Origin: Rheinheimera nanhaiensis E407-8
GTDB taxonomy: Bacteria; Pseudomonadota; Gammaproteobacteria; Enterobacterales; Alteromonadaceae
Length of the DNA: 64,000 nucleotides
NCBI RefSeq assembly: GCF_000296695.1
Contig: NZ_BAFK01000017.1
Location: forward strand, 1-64,000
Direction: 5' to 3'
Shown: piece after piece, positions 48,455 through 58,232 of the stretch
How positions within the stretch are numbered: the stretch's first letter is position 1
Layout of the letters: every line of letters begins with the position of its first letter
The notes under the pieces: generated by a model
What the model saw: only the letters and a program-made list of their open reading frames with translations
The model's database searches: none
Told to the model about the DNA's origin: nothing
Translations under genes and position numbers: made by a program

Positions 48455-49003
48455 ATGGCGCTGAAAGCCACCGTATTTAAAGTGCAGTTACAAATCGCCG
48501 ACATGGAGCGGCATTACTATCAAAGCCATAGCCTGACGCTGGCCCAGCACCCGTCAGAGAATAACGAGCGCATGATGGTGCGCCTGCTGGCATTTGCCTT
48601 AAATGCGAGTGATAGCTTAAGTTTTACCAAAGGGCTAAGCGCTGAAGATGACGAGCCGGAGCTGTGGGATAAAAGTTTAAGCGGTGACATCAACCTGTGG
48701 GTAGAATTTGGCCAAAGTGATGAGAAATGGTTGCGCAAGGCAGCCGGCCGGGCCAGGCAGGTCCAGCTATTTTGTTATGGTGGCCGCAGTGTGCCGGTGT
48801 GGTGGAAACAAAATGAACAAGCGCTGCAGCGCTATCAAAACCTCAGCGTGCTGGAGATCAGCGAAACCTCGGTAGCTGAGATGGCCAAACTGGTTAACCG
48901 CACTATGCAGCTGCAGTGCAATATCAGCGACGGCCAAATATGGTTATCCGACGCTGAGCACAGTGTATTAATAGAGCCGCTGTGGTTAAAAAAGGCCGGC
49001 TAA
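48455..49003 (+). CDS. yaeQ: YaeQ family protein
   Basis: This 182-residue protein has a PD-ExK-like fold and is close to E. coli YaeQ along its length: start MALKATVFKVQLQIADMERH, LTLAQHPSENNERMMVRLLA, INLWVEFGQSDEKWLRKAA, and VPVWWKQNEQALQRYQNLSV. YaeQ was once linked to suppression of rfaH mutants. The nuclease-like residues are partly kept, but activity is unproven. It is a single gene. Confidence 0.92.
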   Translation: MALKATVFKVQLQIADMERHYYQSHSLTLAQHPSENNERMMVRLLAFALNASDSLSFTKGLSAEDDEPELWDKSLSGDINLWVEFGQSDEKWLRKAAGRARQVQLFCYGGRSVPVWWKQNEQALQRYQNLSVLEISETSVAEMAKLVNRTMQLQCNISDGQIWLSDAEHSVLIEPLWLKKAG

Positions 49004-49011
49004 CGACGGGC

Positions 49012-49587
49012 TTAACCTAAACGCGGGTCGCTTACGGCAACGCCCGGCTGCTGACTGTTGGCCGCGACAAAGGCTAACAGCGCCGGGTAATCATCCAGCT
49101 CAACCAACTGGCGAAACAGGGTCCAGTCAATCAGGCTGTACAGCGCCATGCTAACGTAGTGCCACTGACTAAACTCGCTATTGGCTGCCTGCTGCTCTAA
49201 CACATAAAGACAGGTAGCAACCCGCTCTTTTTGCAGGTCAAAAAACAACTTATCTTCGCTGGTATCAAAGCCGCTGCGGCTGCATTGTAATAGCATTACC
49301 AGCGAATCATTTACCGCGTTAATCACCGTCAGCTGGTTTTCCTGATACCAGCTAAGCGCGGTTAAACCCAGTTGCGCGGCCAGGTAGCGGTAGATCACGC
49401 CGGAGTCGAAAATCACCTCGCCGTCATGCTCCAGCATCGGAATGCGCAGCGTCGGGTTAATGGCAGCCAGGGTTTGCCGGTCTTGCCCGGCAAAAATATT
49501 CAGATTGATAAAATCATGCGGCTTATCGGCCAGTAACAAGCGGATCCGTCTGACATAGGGTGAAGTTTGTGAGCCATAAAGTTTCAT
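49012..49587 (-). CDS. Glutathione S-transferase family protein
   Basis: This 191-residue protein has an N-terminal thioredoxin-fold GST domain: MKLYGSQTSPYVRRIRLLLA with Ser/Thr near the usual catalytic site, RIPMLEHDGEVIFDSGVIYR with the cis-Pro and the Glu/Asp-Ser glutathione-binding pair. An all-helical C-terminal domain follows. The substrate is unknown. It overlaps the EamA permease gene by four bases, so the two are an operon. Confidence 0.88.
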   Translation of the reverse strand: MKLYGSQTSPYVRRIRLLLADKPHDFINLNIFAGQDRQTLAAINPTLRIPMLEHDGEVIFDSGVIYRYLAAQLGLTALSWYQENQLTVINAVNDSLVMLLQCSRSGFDTSEDKLFFDLQKERVATCLYVLEQQAANSEFSQWHYVSMALYSLIDWTLFRQLVELDDYPALLAFVAANSQQPGVAVSDPRLG

Positions 49588-50480
49588 TGCGTCTCCTTTG
49601 CCGGGGTAAAAAGTGCAGTAATACGAAAACCGGTTACCAGCATAGTACCGATAATAACAATAGCGGCGCCAAATAGCGTATGCCAGCCGACCGCTTCATG
49701 CAAAAACAGGTGCCCCCACAACACACCAAATACCGGAATTAAAAAGGTTACGCTAAGCGTTGGTGTGGCGCCAAGGTCTTGCACCAGACGAAAATACAGC
49801 AAATACGCCACACCGGTGCAAAGCACACCCAGTGCCAGCACGGCTAACAGGCTGGTCGCGGCAGGTTCAGCCACCGGGGGCGGGATAAACCATAACAAAG
49901 GCAAAAGCCACAGGCTGGCCGCCCACATACTGCCATGAGCGTTACTAAAGGCCGGCACCGGTTTGGCTTGCCGTGTATACCAGGTAGCTATGCCATAACA
50001 GCAAGCGGCCGCCGCTGCGGCCACTAATGCCCACACACTGCTTTTGTCTGTTACGGTGCCGTCAAACCCCACCAGGATACCAACCCCTGTGATACCAAGC
50101 AGCAGACCTGCTGCCAGCCTGAGCGACATAGGTTGACGAAAGAACAGCCAGCCAATAATAGCGCCCCACAGCGGTGCCGTGGCGTTGAGCACGGCCAGTA
50201 AGGAGGCGGTCAGGCTTTGCGCCGCATAGGCAAATAACAAAAACGGCAAGGCCGTGTTAAAAAAGCTCAGCAGCAAATAGTGTACGGCATATTGCCTGAG
50301 CGGCAAACGTTGCTTTAGCGCCAGCGCAACCAGCGCTAAAAACACTGACGCCATAAATACCCGGCCAAACATCAGCCAGGCCGGCCCCAGCTCTGGCACA
50401 CCCAGACGCATAAACAAAAAAGACGCGCCCCAGATAGCAGCCAGTAACACTAACCGCAAAATACTTGCTGCACTCACCAA
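49584..50480 (-). CDS. EamA/DMT family permease
   Basis: This 298-residue protein has ten hydrophobic helices in two EamA repeats. WGASFLFMRLGVPELGPAWL lies in the first helices, TASLLAVLNATAPLWGAIIG in the middle, and VTFLIPVFGVLWGHLFLHE near the end, all typical of this group. It is a probable exporter of amino acids or metabolites. The operon with a GST gene might suggest detoxification, but this is not shown. Confidence 0.87.
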   Translation of the reverse strand: MVSAASILRLVLLAAIWGASFLFMRLGVPELGPAWLMFGRVFMASVFLALVALALKQRLPLRQYAVHYLLLSFFNTALPFLLFAYAAQSLTASLLAVLNATAPLWGAIIGWLFFRQPMSLRLAAGLLLGITGVGILVGFDGTVTDKSSVWALVAAAAAACCYGIATWYTRQAKPVPAFSNAHGSMWAASLWLLPLLWFIPPPVAEPAATSLLAVLALGVLCTGVAYLLYFRLVQDLGATPTLSVTFLIPVFGVLWGHLFLHEAVGWHTLFGAAIVIIGTMLVTGFRITALFTPAKETQ

Positions 50481-50524
50481 CCGCTTCCTGTTTTACTACC
50501 GCCTGACACAGCCTGTAACACCAC

Positions 50525-52633
50525 TTATCGGTATAACCAAAACCACACTGCCGCAGCGGCTAACACCAGCAGCAGGATAATTAAGCCCCAGGGCTGTTTT
50601 TTCTCGGCAAAGGGATCAGTCATCGTGCGTTTGGCGCCTTTGGGTAACGTGGCCAGCCCTGTTAACGAGGCACCAAAAGGCACATTAATACGCGCCCGGG
50701 TGTTTACTGCCCAACCGTTTGCATCAAGTAAAGGCCCCAGGTTACGCCGGCGCAATGTCATGTAAGCCATCAGCATAGATGGACAGGAGATCAAAAGCAT
50801 AACGCCCAGCAGCACCAACGGCACTTGCCATAAAGGTAAAGCAAACAGGCCAGACACTATCGCCGCTAATGCCGTGCCCAAGGCGCCCACTGCCAGGCCG
50901 ATAGCAGCAAAAATACCGGCAAACTTGGCAATATCAAAACTGCTGGCGCCCGCTGCTGGCGCTGCTGCAATATCCGCCGTGGTTTTAGACTCGATATCTT
51001 TATCCCGGCTGGCGGCAAATTTTTGTAGCTGTGTTTCAATAAAGGCCGCCACCCTTTTATAGGGTGACCAAAATGCCTGGCGGATACTCACCGGTTGCGC
51101 GACAACTTTAGTTACGCTGGCTTTCCAGTCCCGCCCCTGGCGGTCATAAAATACGCCGTTACGCCCGGGCACCATTAATTCATCCACATCGCCACCGGTT
51201 AAAGCGGCGACGATATTCACCGGTGCTTCACCGCTGCGCACACAACTGCAGTACACCAGATAACAACCACTAAACGGCGCCATAGTGGCATGCCGGGCCT
51301 GATCGTTAACATAGAGCACCAGCTCACAGCTACGCTGGTCCAGATACAGGGTACCCGCCTGGAAAATCGCCTTCTGGTGGCCTTGATAGAAATCACTCAG
51401 CGAAACAAAGTTGCGCAGCAAAGTCACCAGATAACGCTGAAAATGCACTAATCGCTCGGCATTATCGACATTATCGGCAAAGGTTTTTTCCGCTTTATCA
51501 GCAACTATCAAGGCTTCTAAACGCGAGGCAAGATCCGAGTTGATGATCTGCTGCAACCGCGCTGTCGGCAGCTGGTGTAAGGCAGAGTCAGGCTTGCTGG
51601 CCTGCCAGGCGCGCCAGCTGGCGAGCTGGGCAGAAATAGCCGCCCAGTCGGCATACTGCAGGCTGTCAGTGTCTTTGCCCAGTAACGGCTGAACCACCTT
51701 AGTGCTAAATTGGGCTATGGCGCCGGCCCAGGCCGGGTTTACGCCGCTGCCAAGCGGTAAAGGCCGCTCTGGTGCCACTTCTGCTAACGGTAAGGCGGCG
51801 ATATCGCTATCTGCGCTGGCAACGGCACGGTTGGCCAACACTGCATAAACGCCGGCTTCAGGGTTAAGTGCCGGTGTGGCCCGGCTATCAAACGCGGCTA
51901 ACTGACAGCGGACAAAAAAGTCATCTATTTTGGCCTGCACTTGCTCAAAGGCGGCGACGGCATCAGCCGTCGCGCTGCCTAATGGATGCAGCTCGGTGGA
52001 GCCGGCCTCACCGGCCTGATGCCAGTCGACGATGGCCTTAGCATCGGACATAAAACCGGCCAACAGGGTTTCATCCACACCCAGGCCACCGCTGCGATCC
52101 GCCACGCCACCGGTCACACTGACAATATCCGTGATCAGCTGTTTCACTTCTTCATCGTCGGTCAGCTCGGCCATCACAACGCCATCACCGTTAAAATGGT
52201 CGGCCGAAAATAGCCGGGCTTTGTCGGCAAAGTCTTCAGTTTGCAGTAAATCTTGCGCGGTTTTGCCACTGTATTGCAGCACACGCTGGGCGGCGGTTTT
52301 AAGCGCCTGCCCCTCTTCGTCCTGATCATTGATGGCTGACAGCGGCACGCCAGGGCTTTGAAACATCAGATCGGCATCCAGCAGACGCTGGCAGCACCAA
52401 CGCACAGCAGATTGCACTTCAGGGATCCGCACCTGGCCATCGCCATCGCTGTCTAATAGCGCCAGGGTGCGGTTGTCAAACTCCAGCCCGGTGGTCGGGC
52501 AGTTAAGCACGGTCCACAGCTTGGGATCTAACTCGCTTAAGTGTTGTAAGTCTGCCCCGCGCTCCAGCGCCACCTGATCAAAACCACCACTGCGAAAAAA
52601 ATGCCATTTATGTTGATTTTCGTTCACTGACAT
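50525..52633 (-). CDS. Large EF-hand protein with C-terminal membrane anchor, unknown
   Basis: This 702-residue protein begins with a mostly soluble part. A canonical EF-hand loop lies at 61-72 (DSDGDGQVRIPE), and a degenerate one near 145-156 (DHFNGDGVVMAE). A GQVRIPEVQSAVRWCCQRL helix follows the first loop. The C-terminal 150 residues hold two to three hydrophobic segments (FAGIFAAIGLAVGALGTAL, LWQVPLVLLGVMLLISCPSM, LIILLLVLAAAAVWFWLYR). The bulk of the protein should be cytoplasmic with the anchor at the end. I do not recognise the family, and function is unknown. Calcium binding by the first loop is likely. Upstream region and stop are clean. Confidence 0.72.
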   Translation of the reverse strand: MSVNENQHKWHFFRSGGFDQVALERGADLQHLSELDPKLWTVLNCPTTGLEFDNRTLALLDSDGDGQVRIPEVQSAVRWCCQRLLDADLMFQSPGVPLSAINDQDEEGQALKTAAQRVLQYSGKTAQDLLQTEDFADKARLFSADHFNGDGVVMAELTDDEEVKQLITDIVSVTGGVADRSGGLGVDETLLAGFMSDAKAIVDWHQAGEAGSTELHPLGSATADAVAAFEQVQAKIDDFFVRCQLAAFDSRATPALNPEAGVYAVLANRAVASADSDIAALPLAEVAPERPLPLGSGVNPAWAGAIAQFSTKVVQPLLGKDTDSLQYADWAAISAQLASWRAWQASKPDSALHQLPTARLQQIINSDLASRLEALIVADKAEKTFADNVDNAERLVHFQRYLVTLLRNFVSLSDFYQGHQKAIFQAGTLYLDQRSCELVLYVNDQARHATMAPFSGCYLVYCSCVRSGEAPVNIVAALTGGDVDELMVPGRNGVFYDRQGRDWKASVTKVVAQPVSIRQAFWSPYKRVAAFIETQLQKFAASRDKDIESKTTADIAAAPAAGASSFDIAKFAGIFAAIGLAVGALGTALAAIVSGLFALPLWQVPLVLLGVMLLISCPSMLMAYMTLRRRNLGPLLDANGWAVNTRARINVPFGASLTGLATLPKGAKRTMTDPFAEKKQPWGLIILLLVLAAAAVWFWLYR

Positions 52634-52843
52634 CGTTTTCTCTCCCTGATATTAAAAGTTAACTGAGCATAATGCACAGTTATTACATTTACCACGCAGC
52701 CAACCCGTTGATGCAGAATTTTTGCGCACAGCTGTTGCCAAGCTATGCAACTTTATTGCATAATCATCCCGCTTCATTTTTGCTTTATAGCTTTTGGCCC
52801 ACGCTTTGCGTGGGCTTTTTACTTTCAGCCACTTAAGATGGTG

Positions 52844-53434
52844 TTAGCCTTTATCATCATGGCCAATACGGCTTGCTACCGCACCGGTTTGTTGCTGATA
52901 TTTCGCATCGGTTCTTTTGTTGTAAGGTCGCGCTGCCGGTCCGGTCATTAACTCAAAATTCAGTGCACCAATTTTCATTTTCGGTCTAAGCGCCAGCGGC
53001 AATTTACCGCTGTTGTAGAACTCCAGCACGATATTACCCGACCAGCCCGGATCGATACGGTGAGCGGTAACATGCACCATTAAGCCTAAGCGGGCTAATG
53101 ATGAGCGGCCATCCAGCCAACCGACTATATCATCCGGTAACGTTACCGACTCCAGCGTCATCGCCAGCGCCAGCTCGCCCGGGTGCAGAATAAACTTATC
53201 GCCATCGGCAATGTAAATCTCATCGCTCATCACGCTGTTCAGCGCTTTGTCGACTTCGGCGCGGGGGCCGCTTAAATCGATATAAGGCGCGGCATGGGCC
53301 TGAAACACGCGGAACTTATTACCCAGGCGAATATCGACGCTGACACCGCTTATCATGTCGGTGTCAGGCATAGGTGCAATGCTAATTTTACCTTCGGCTA
53401 AATAGCGCTCTATATCACGGTCACACAGTCTCAT
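52844..53434 (-). CDS. dcd: dCTP deaminase
   Basis: This 196-residue homotrimeric enzyme turns dCTP into dUTP for thymidylate synthesis. Conserved blocks are [39 protein letters not shown] with the catalytic Arg/Ser, and [19 protein letters not shown] with the catalytic Glu. The C-terminal PYNKR closes the active site. It starts one base after apbC ends, with spacing suggesting co-transcription. Confidence 0.97.
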   Translation of the reverse strand: MRLCDRDIERYLAEGKISIAPMPDTDMISGVSVDIRLGNKFRVFQAHAAPYIDLSGPRAEVDKALNSVMSDEIYIADGDKFILHPGELALAMTLESVTLPDDIVGWLDGRSSLARLGLMVHVTAHRIDPGWSGNIVLEFYNSGKLPLALRPKMKIGALNFELMTGPAARPYNKRTDAKYQQQTGAVASRIGHDDKG

Positions 53435-53435
53435 T

Positions 53436-54500
53436 CTAATCGTCCGTTATGATAATTTCAGGTTGGCGGCGCTGTTGCGCACTGGTCTGCCAATGCAGCG
53501 CCAGCATAATTTGCTGGCCGATTGTACGGTAAATTTGCGCCACTGGCTGCTGTTTTAACACCACCGGCACACCGGCATCCGCCTGCTCGCGGATGTGCTT
53601 TTGTAGCGGCAATTGTCCCAGCACCGGCACCTGATAGCGCTCTGCCAGCGCCACACCGCCATCAGTGCCGAAAATATCATCCTGTGCGCCGCACTGGCTG
53701 CACTGGTAAAAGCTCATGTTCTCCACCAGGCCCAGCAGCGCAATATTCACCTGACGAAACATGCTAATGGCTTTTTGTGCATCGGCCAGCGCCACATCCT
53801 GTGGTGTGGTGACCACTATGGCCGCAGTAACCGGCAGCTTTTGTGCCATCGTCAGCTGAATATCGCCGGTGCCCGGCGGCATATCAACAATTAAATAATC
53901 CAGCTCTGGCCACAGGGTTTCATTTAACAGTTGCAGCAACGCCTGACTGGCCATAGGCCCACGCCAGACTGACGCCTGCTGCGGGTCAACTAAAAAACCT
54001 ATTGATTGCACATACACACCGTGGGCAAACTTAGGCTGCATCAGCTTATTATCCGGCGAGCTGATTTTCTCGCCACTAAGCCCCAGCATAGTAGGAATAG
54101 ACGGGCCATAAATATCCGCATCCAGCAAGCCGACTTTAGCGCCTTCCAGCGCCAGGGCAGCGGCAATATTCACGGCCGTGGTCGATTTACCAACACCGCC
54201 TTTGCCGGACGCCACCAGAATGATCTGTTTAATGCGGTTAAACACCGGCGCGATATCCAGCTCATAGCTTAGCTGTAAGGCGCAGCTAAAACCGGCCTCT
54301 GTCAGCGCCTGCTGCAGTGGCTGCCGGATTGACAACAGCGGCAGTTGCAAACTTAACTGCAGGGTGTTTTTTTCCATCCTGGCGCTATGCAGCAACAGAG
54401 ATAACGGCACACCGCTGCCCGGCAGTTGCCATTGTTGCAACAACTGTTGTAACGCTTCCGGCAGCACTTGCGCTTGGTTTGCTTTAAACCAGTTAAACAT
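53436..54500 (-). CDS. apbC: Iron-sulfur cluster carrier ATPase ApbC/Mrp
   Basis: This 354-residue P-loop ATPase delivers Fe-S clusters. The deviant Walker A is [20 protein letters not shown] near 118-137, the switch segment [18 protein letters not shown] follows, and the cluster-binding CSQC is in [12 protein letters not shown]. The first 95 residues are a diverged MIP18-like domain. I start at ATG 54500 with AAAGGTG upstream. The ORF from 54566 reaches into the metG promoter and lacks family support. It is divergent from metG, as in E. coli. Confidence 0.95.
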   Translation of the reverse strand: MFNWFKANQAQVLPEALQQLLQQWQLPGSGVPLSLLLHSARMEKNTLQLSLQLPLLSIRQPLQQALTEAGFSCALQLSYELDIAPVFNRIKQIILVASGKGGVGKSTTAVNIAAALALEGAKVGLLDADIYGPSIPTMLGLSGEKISSPDNKLMQPKFAHGVYVQSIGFLVDPQQASVWRGPMASQALLQLLNETLWPELDYLIVDMPPGTGDIQLTMAQKLPVTAAIVVTTPQDVALADAQKAISMFRQVNIALLGLVENMSFYQCSQCGAQDDIFGTDGGVALAERYQVPVLGQLPLQKHIREQADAGVPVVLKQQPVAQIYRTIGQQIMLALHWQTSAQQRRQPEIIITDD

Positions 54501-54631
54501 CAGCACCTTTCCAATTTCAGAGTTAACGCGTTTTTTTGCCCAATCCGCTGCTTGGCGGGTGCGCAACGATGACGGCTAGTGTATCATTTAGCGAAATTTT
54601 TTCAGTTATTTATGCAAAAGAGCACCGCTTA

Positions 54632-56689
54632 ATGTCGACACGGAAAATACTGGTAACCAGCGCTTTACCCTATGCCAATGGCCCTATCCATTTAGGCCAT
54701 TTACTGGAATATATTCAAACCGATATCTGGGCTCGCTTTCAAAAAGCACGCGGCCACCAGTGTTACTACGTTTGCGCCGACGATGCCCACGGCACGCCTA
54801 TTATGCTTAAAGCGCAGGAGCAAGGCATTACGCCCGAGCAAATGATTGCCAAAACCAATGTTGAACATCAGGCGGATTTTGCCGGTTTCGCTATCGGCTT
54901 TGACAATTACTACTCGACCCACAGTGAGGAAAACCGTCAGTTTGCCAGCCAGATCTACAACAAACTCAATGATGGCGGTTACATTAAGCGCAAGACCATC
55001 AGCCAGCTGTTTGACCCGGAAAAGCAGATGTTTTTGCCCGACCGCTTTGTTAAAGGCGACTGCCCCAAATGTGGTGCGCTGGATCAAAACGGCGACAGCT
55101 GCGATGTCTGCGGCGCCACTTACAGCCCGACTGAAGTCAAGAACGCCCGTTCAGTGGTATCAGGCGCTACGCCGGTACTAAAAGACTCTGAGCATTACTT
55201 CTTTGACTTGCCGGCCTTTGGTCAAATGCTGCAAGACTGGACCCGTAGCGGCAGTTTGCAGGATGAGATGGCCAATAAACTGCAGGAATGGTTTAAAGAC
55301 GGCCTGCAAATGTGGGACATCAGCCGTGATGCGCCCTATTTTGGCTTTGAAATTCCAGGCGCACCGGGCAAGTTTTTCTATGTTTGGTTAGATGCGCCTA
55401 TTGGCTACCTGGCCAGTTTTAAAAACTTCTGCGATAAAACCGGCATTAACTTTGATGAGTTCTGGCGCCTAGACTCTGACGCCGAGGTGTATCACTTTAT
55501 CGGCAAAGACATTATTTATTTCCACAGCCTGTTCTGGCCCGCCATGCTGCACGGCGCCGGCTTTAGAAAACCCAATGCGATTTATGCGCACGGCTTTGTT
55601 ACCGTTAATGGCGCTAAAATGTCCAAGTCGCGCGGTACCTTTATTAAAGCCCGCACCTATCTGGATCATTTAAACCCGGAATACCTGCGCTACTACTTTG
55701 CCTCTAAACTGACCAGTGGCATTACTGATCTGGACTTAAACCTGGATGACTTCAGCCAGAAGGTAAATGCCGATCTGGTGGGTAAAGTGGTCAATATTGC
55801 CAGCCGCTGCGCCAGTTTTATTACTAAGCGTTTTGATGGCAAGCTGTCAGCCGCTGTTGCTGAACCTGCGCTGCTCGCTGAATTCGTCGCTATGGGCGAC
55901 AGCATTGCCGACAGCTTTGAAAAGCGTGAATTTGCCCGCGCGATCCGCGATATTATGGCGCTGGCCGATAAAGCCAACCAATATATTGATGCCAAGGCGC
56001 CCTGGGTGCTGGTAAAAGATGAGAGCAAACAGCAAGAAGCGCATGATGTCTGCTCGATGGGCATTAACCTGTTCCGCGTCCTGATGCACTACTTAAAACC
56101 GGTATTACCGCTGATGGCATCCGAGACCGAAGCCTTTTTAAACAGCACCCTTTGCTGGAACACTTACCAGCAACCGCTGCTAAACCATGCCGTTAACCCG
56201 TTTAAAGCGCTGATGCAGCGGGTTGATCCGCTGAAAGTGCAAGCCATGCTGGAGGCATCAAAAGATAACCTGCAACCGCAAACCAGCACTAAACCGGTAG
56301 CTGAACAGGCCGCTAAAACTGATACCAAAGCCGCAGCCAGTGCACGCGAGCCGATTAGCGAAACCATCAGCATTGATGATTTTGCCAAAATTGACCTGCG
56401 GGTAGCGAAAATTATTAAAGCTGACGCCGTTGAAGGCGCGGATAAACTGGTGCAGCTACAGCTGGATATCGGTGGCGGTGAAGTCCGTCAGGTATTTGCC
56501 GGCATTAAAGCGGCCTATGCACCAGAGCAGCTGGAAGGTCGTTTAACGGTGATGGTAGCCAATTTAGCGCCACGTAAAATGCGCTTTGGTTTATCTGAAG
56601 GCATGGTGCTGGCAGCCGGCCCCGGCGGCAGTGATATTTTTATCCTGTCACCGGATGACGGTGCTACACCAGGTATGCGGGTAAAATAA
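54632..56689 (+). CDS. metG: Methionyl-tRNA synthetase
   Basis: This 685-residue class I synthetase has HIGH as PIHLGHL near the start, a zinc-knuckle connective region ([18 protein letters not shown]), and KMSKS in [13 protein letters not shown]-terminal tRNA-binding/dimerisation domain ([19 protein letters not shown] to the end) makes this the long form. I start at ATG 54632, since [17 protein letters not shown] is the family N-terminus. The ORF from 54536 is upstream sequence. It is divergent from apbC. Confidence 0.98.
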   Translation: MSTRKILVTSALPYANGPIHLGHLLEYIQTDIWARFQKARGHQCYYVCADDAHGTPIMLKAQEQGITPEQMIAKTNVEHQADFAGFAIGFDNYYSTHSEENRQFASQIYNKLNDGGYIKRKTISQLFDPEKQMFLPDRFVKGDCPKCGALDQNGDSCDVCGATYSPTEVKNARSVVSGATPVLKDSEHYFFDLPAFGQMLQDWTRSGSLQDEMANKLQEWFKDGLQMWDISRDAPYFGFEIPGAPGKFFYVWLDAPIGYLASFKNFCDKTGINFDEFWRLDSDAEVYHFIGKDIIYFHSLFWPAMLHGAGFRKPNAIYAHGFVTVNGAKMSKSRGTFIKARTYLDHLNPEYLRYYFASKLTSGITDLDLNLDDFSQKVNADLVGKVVNIASRCASFITKRFDGKLSAAVAEPALLAEFVAMGDSIADSFEKREFARAIRDIMALADKANQYIDAKAPWVLVKDESKQQEAHDVCSMGINLFRVLMHYLKPVLPLMASETEAFLNSTLCWNTYQQPLLNHAVNPFKALMQRVDPLKVQAMLEASKDNLQPQTSTKPVAEQAAKTDTKAAASAREPISETISIDDFAKIDLRVAKIIKADAVEGADKLVQLQLDIGGGEVRQVFAGIKAAYAPEQLEGRLTVMVANLAPRKMRFGLSEGMVLAAGPGGSDIFILSPDDGATPGMRVK

Positions 56690-56693
56690 TACG

Positions 56694-56721
56694 CAGGCAG
56701 CCTTGGCTGCCTGTATTTTTT
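56694..56721 (+). terminator. Terminator after metG
   Basis: CAGGCAGCC, a two-base loop and GGCTGCCTG followed by TATTTTTT, just after the metG stop. Confidence 0.8.
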
Positions 56722-56734
56722 AAAAAGGCAACGG

Positions 56735-58207
56735 ATGTCCGGCAAACACCCCTATCGCAGTTTTAGCGCATTATTTTTAACCACCCTATTGATGCTGGTG
56801 GCCCAGGGCAGTTTATCGACCTACCTGGGCTTATCGCTGGCGCAGCAGAATGTCGATTCCACCTGGATAGGTGCGCTGATGTCCTGCTATTACCTCGGGC
56901 TGGTGCTGGGCTCTAAGCTGGGCCATAAAGTGATAGCCCGGGTCGGTCATATTCGCGCCTTTGTCGCCAGTGCGGCCATTGTCAGCACCTGCGCGATGAG
57001 CCATGTGCTGATAGACGAACTGGCTATCTGGCTGGTACTGCGGGTAGTGGTTGGCATGGGCATGATGTGTCAGTACATGGTGCTGGAAAGCTGGCTCAAT
57101 GAGCAAACCGAAAGCTCACAGCGCGGCACCGTGTTCGCCTTTTATATGATTACCTCTTACCTTGGCATGATCGGCGGCCAGGCTATGTTAAGCCAGTTTC
57201 CTGAGCTTGGCACAGCGCCGCTGCTGATCATCAGTATGTGTTATTCGCTGTGCATAGTGCCGATAGCCCTGACCCGGCGCATTCACCCGGCGCCACTGCA
57301 ACCGGCACCACTGCAAATATTCATCTTCTGGAAAAAAGTACCGCAGTCACTTACCGCTATTACCGTGGCCGGCATGATGGCCGGCTCGTTTTACGGCCTG
57401 GCACCGGCCTATGCTGCCAGCAAAGGTATGAGTACAGAGCAGGTTACCTTGTTTATGTCGGTGACGATACTGGCCGGTTTGCTGGCACAGTGGCCGATGG
57501 GCAAAATTTCTGACCGCATTCCGCGCAGCCGCATTTTACGCTTTAATGCTGCGGTACTGACCATCCTGACGTTGTTAATTGCGCTGCTGCCGCTATCAGG
57601 CTTACTGCTGCTGTTCGCTACTTTTTGCTATGGCATTCTGGCCTTTACGCTGTATCCGATTGCTTCGGCTTTTGCTAACCAAAATGTCGAGCAAAATGAT
57701 CGGGTGGCGCTGTCTGCCACCGTATTACTGACTTTTGGTTTGGGTGCCTGTTTTGGCCCGCTGCTGGCCTCAGCCCTGATGCAGCTGATTGGCCCATCTA
57801 TGCTGTATGCTTTTATCAGTTGCTGTGCTTTTGCGCTGTTCTTACGCCTGCTACGGGTAAATTACACGCAAAAGCAAGTGAAGCGCATGATGGACGAGCA
57901 GCAAAATGCCCAGTTTAAAATGGGCTCGGGCGATTTAGTCTCCTCACCACTGGCCGCTGCGCTGGACCCGCGGGTGGACGAAGAAGTGGTGCTGGCACAA
58001 ATGCATGATGAAGAATATCAGGCTGCACGCCAGCAAGTGCCGGCCGGCTATGATGAAGATGTCGAGCTTGATAAAAGTGATGACAGTTTTGAGCAGGTTG
58101 ATGCTGACGGCTCAAAAGCCAACAAACCGGTGGACGACAGCTCGTTGACGGACAGCTCTGATGACACTAGCCCAAAGGCCGATAAGCAGGCTAAACAACA
58201 AACCTGA
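56735..58207 (+). CDS. MFS transporter, YcaD-like
   Basis: This 490-residue protein has twelve hydrophobic segments over the first 390 residues, with the MFS loop pattern LGSKLGHKVIARVGHIRAF after helix 2 and MGKISDRIPRSRI after helix 8. The N-terminal half resembles E. coli YcaD. The last 90 residues form an acidic polar tail (about 14 Asp in the last 60), which is not usual for the family and should be cytoplasmic. The substrate is unknown. Confidence 0.85.
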   Translation: MSGKHPYRSFSALFLTTLLMLVAQGSLSTYLGLSLAQQNVDSTWIGALMSCYYLGLVLGSKLGHKVIARVGHIRAFVASAAIVSTCAMSHVLIDELAIWLVLRVVVGMGMMCQYMVLESWLNEQTESSQRGTVFAFYMITSYLGMIGGQAMLSQFPELGTAPLLIISMCYSLCIVPIALTRRIHPAPLQPAPLQIFIFWKKVPQSLTAITVAGMMAGSFYGLAPAYAASKGMSTEQVTLFMSVTILAGLLAQWPMGKISDRIPRSRILRFNAAVLTILTLLIALLPLSGLLLLFATFCYGILAFTLYPIASAFANQNVEQNDRVALSATVLLTFGLGACFGPLLASALMQLIGPSMLYAFISCCAFALFLRLLRVNYTQKQVKRMMDEQQNAQFKMGSGDLVSSPLAAALDPRVDEEVVLAQMHDEEYQAARQQVPAGYDEDVELDKSDDSFEQVDADGSKANKPVDDSSLTDSSDDTSPKADKQAKQQT

Positions 58208-58232
58208 CGGCGATAGCCGCTGTCAGCAGCGG

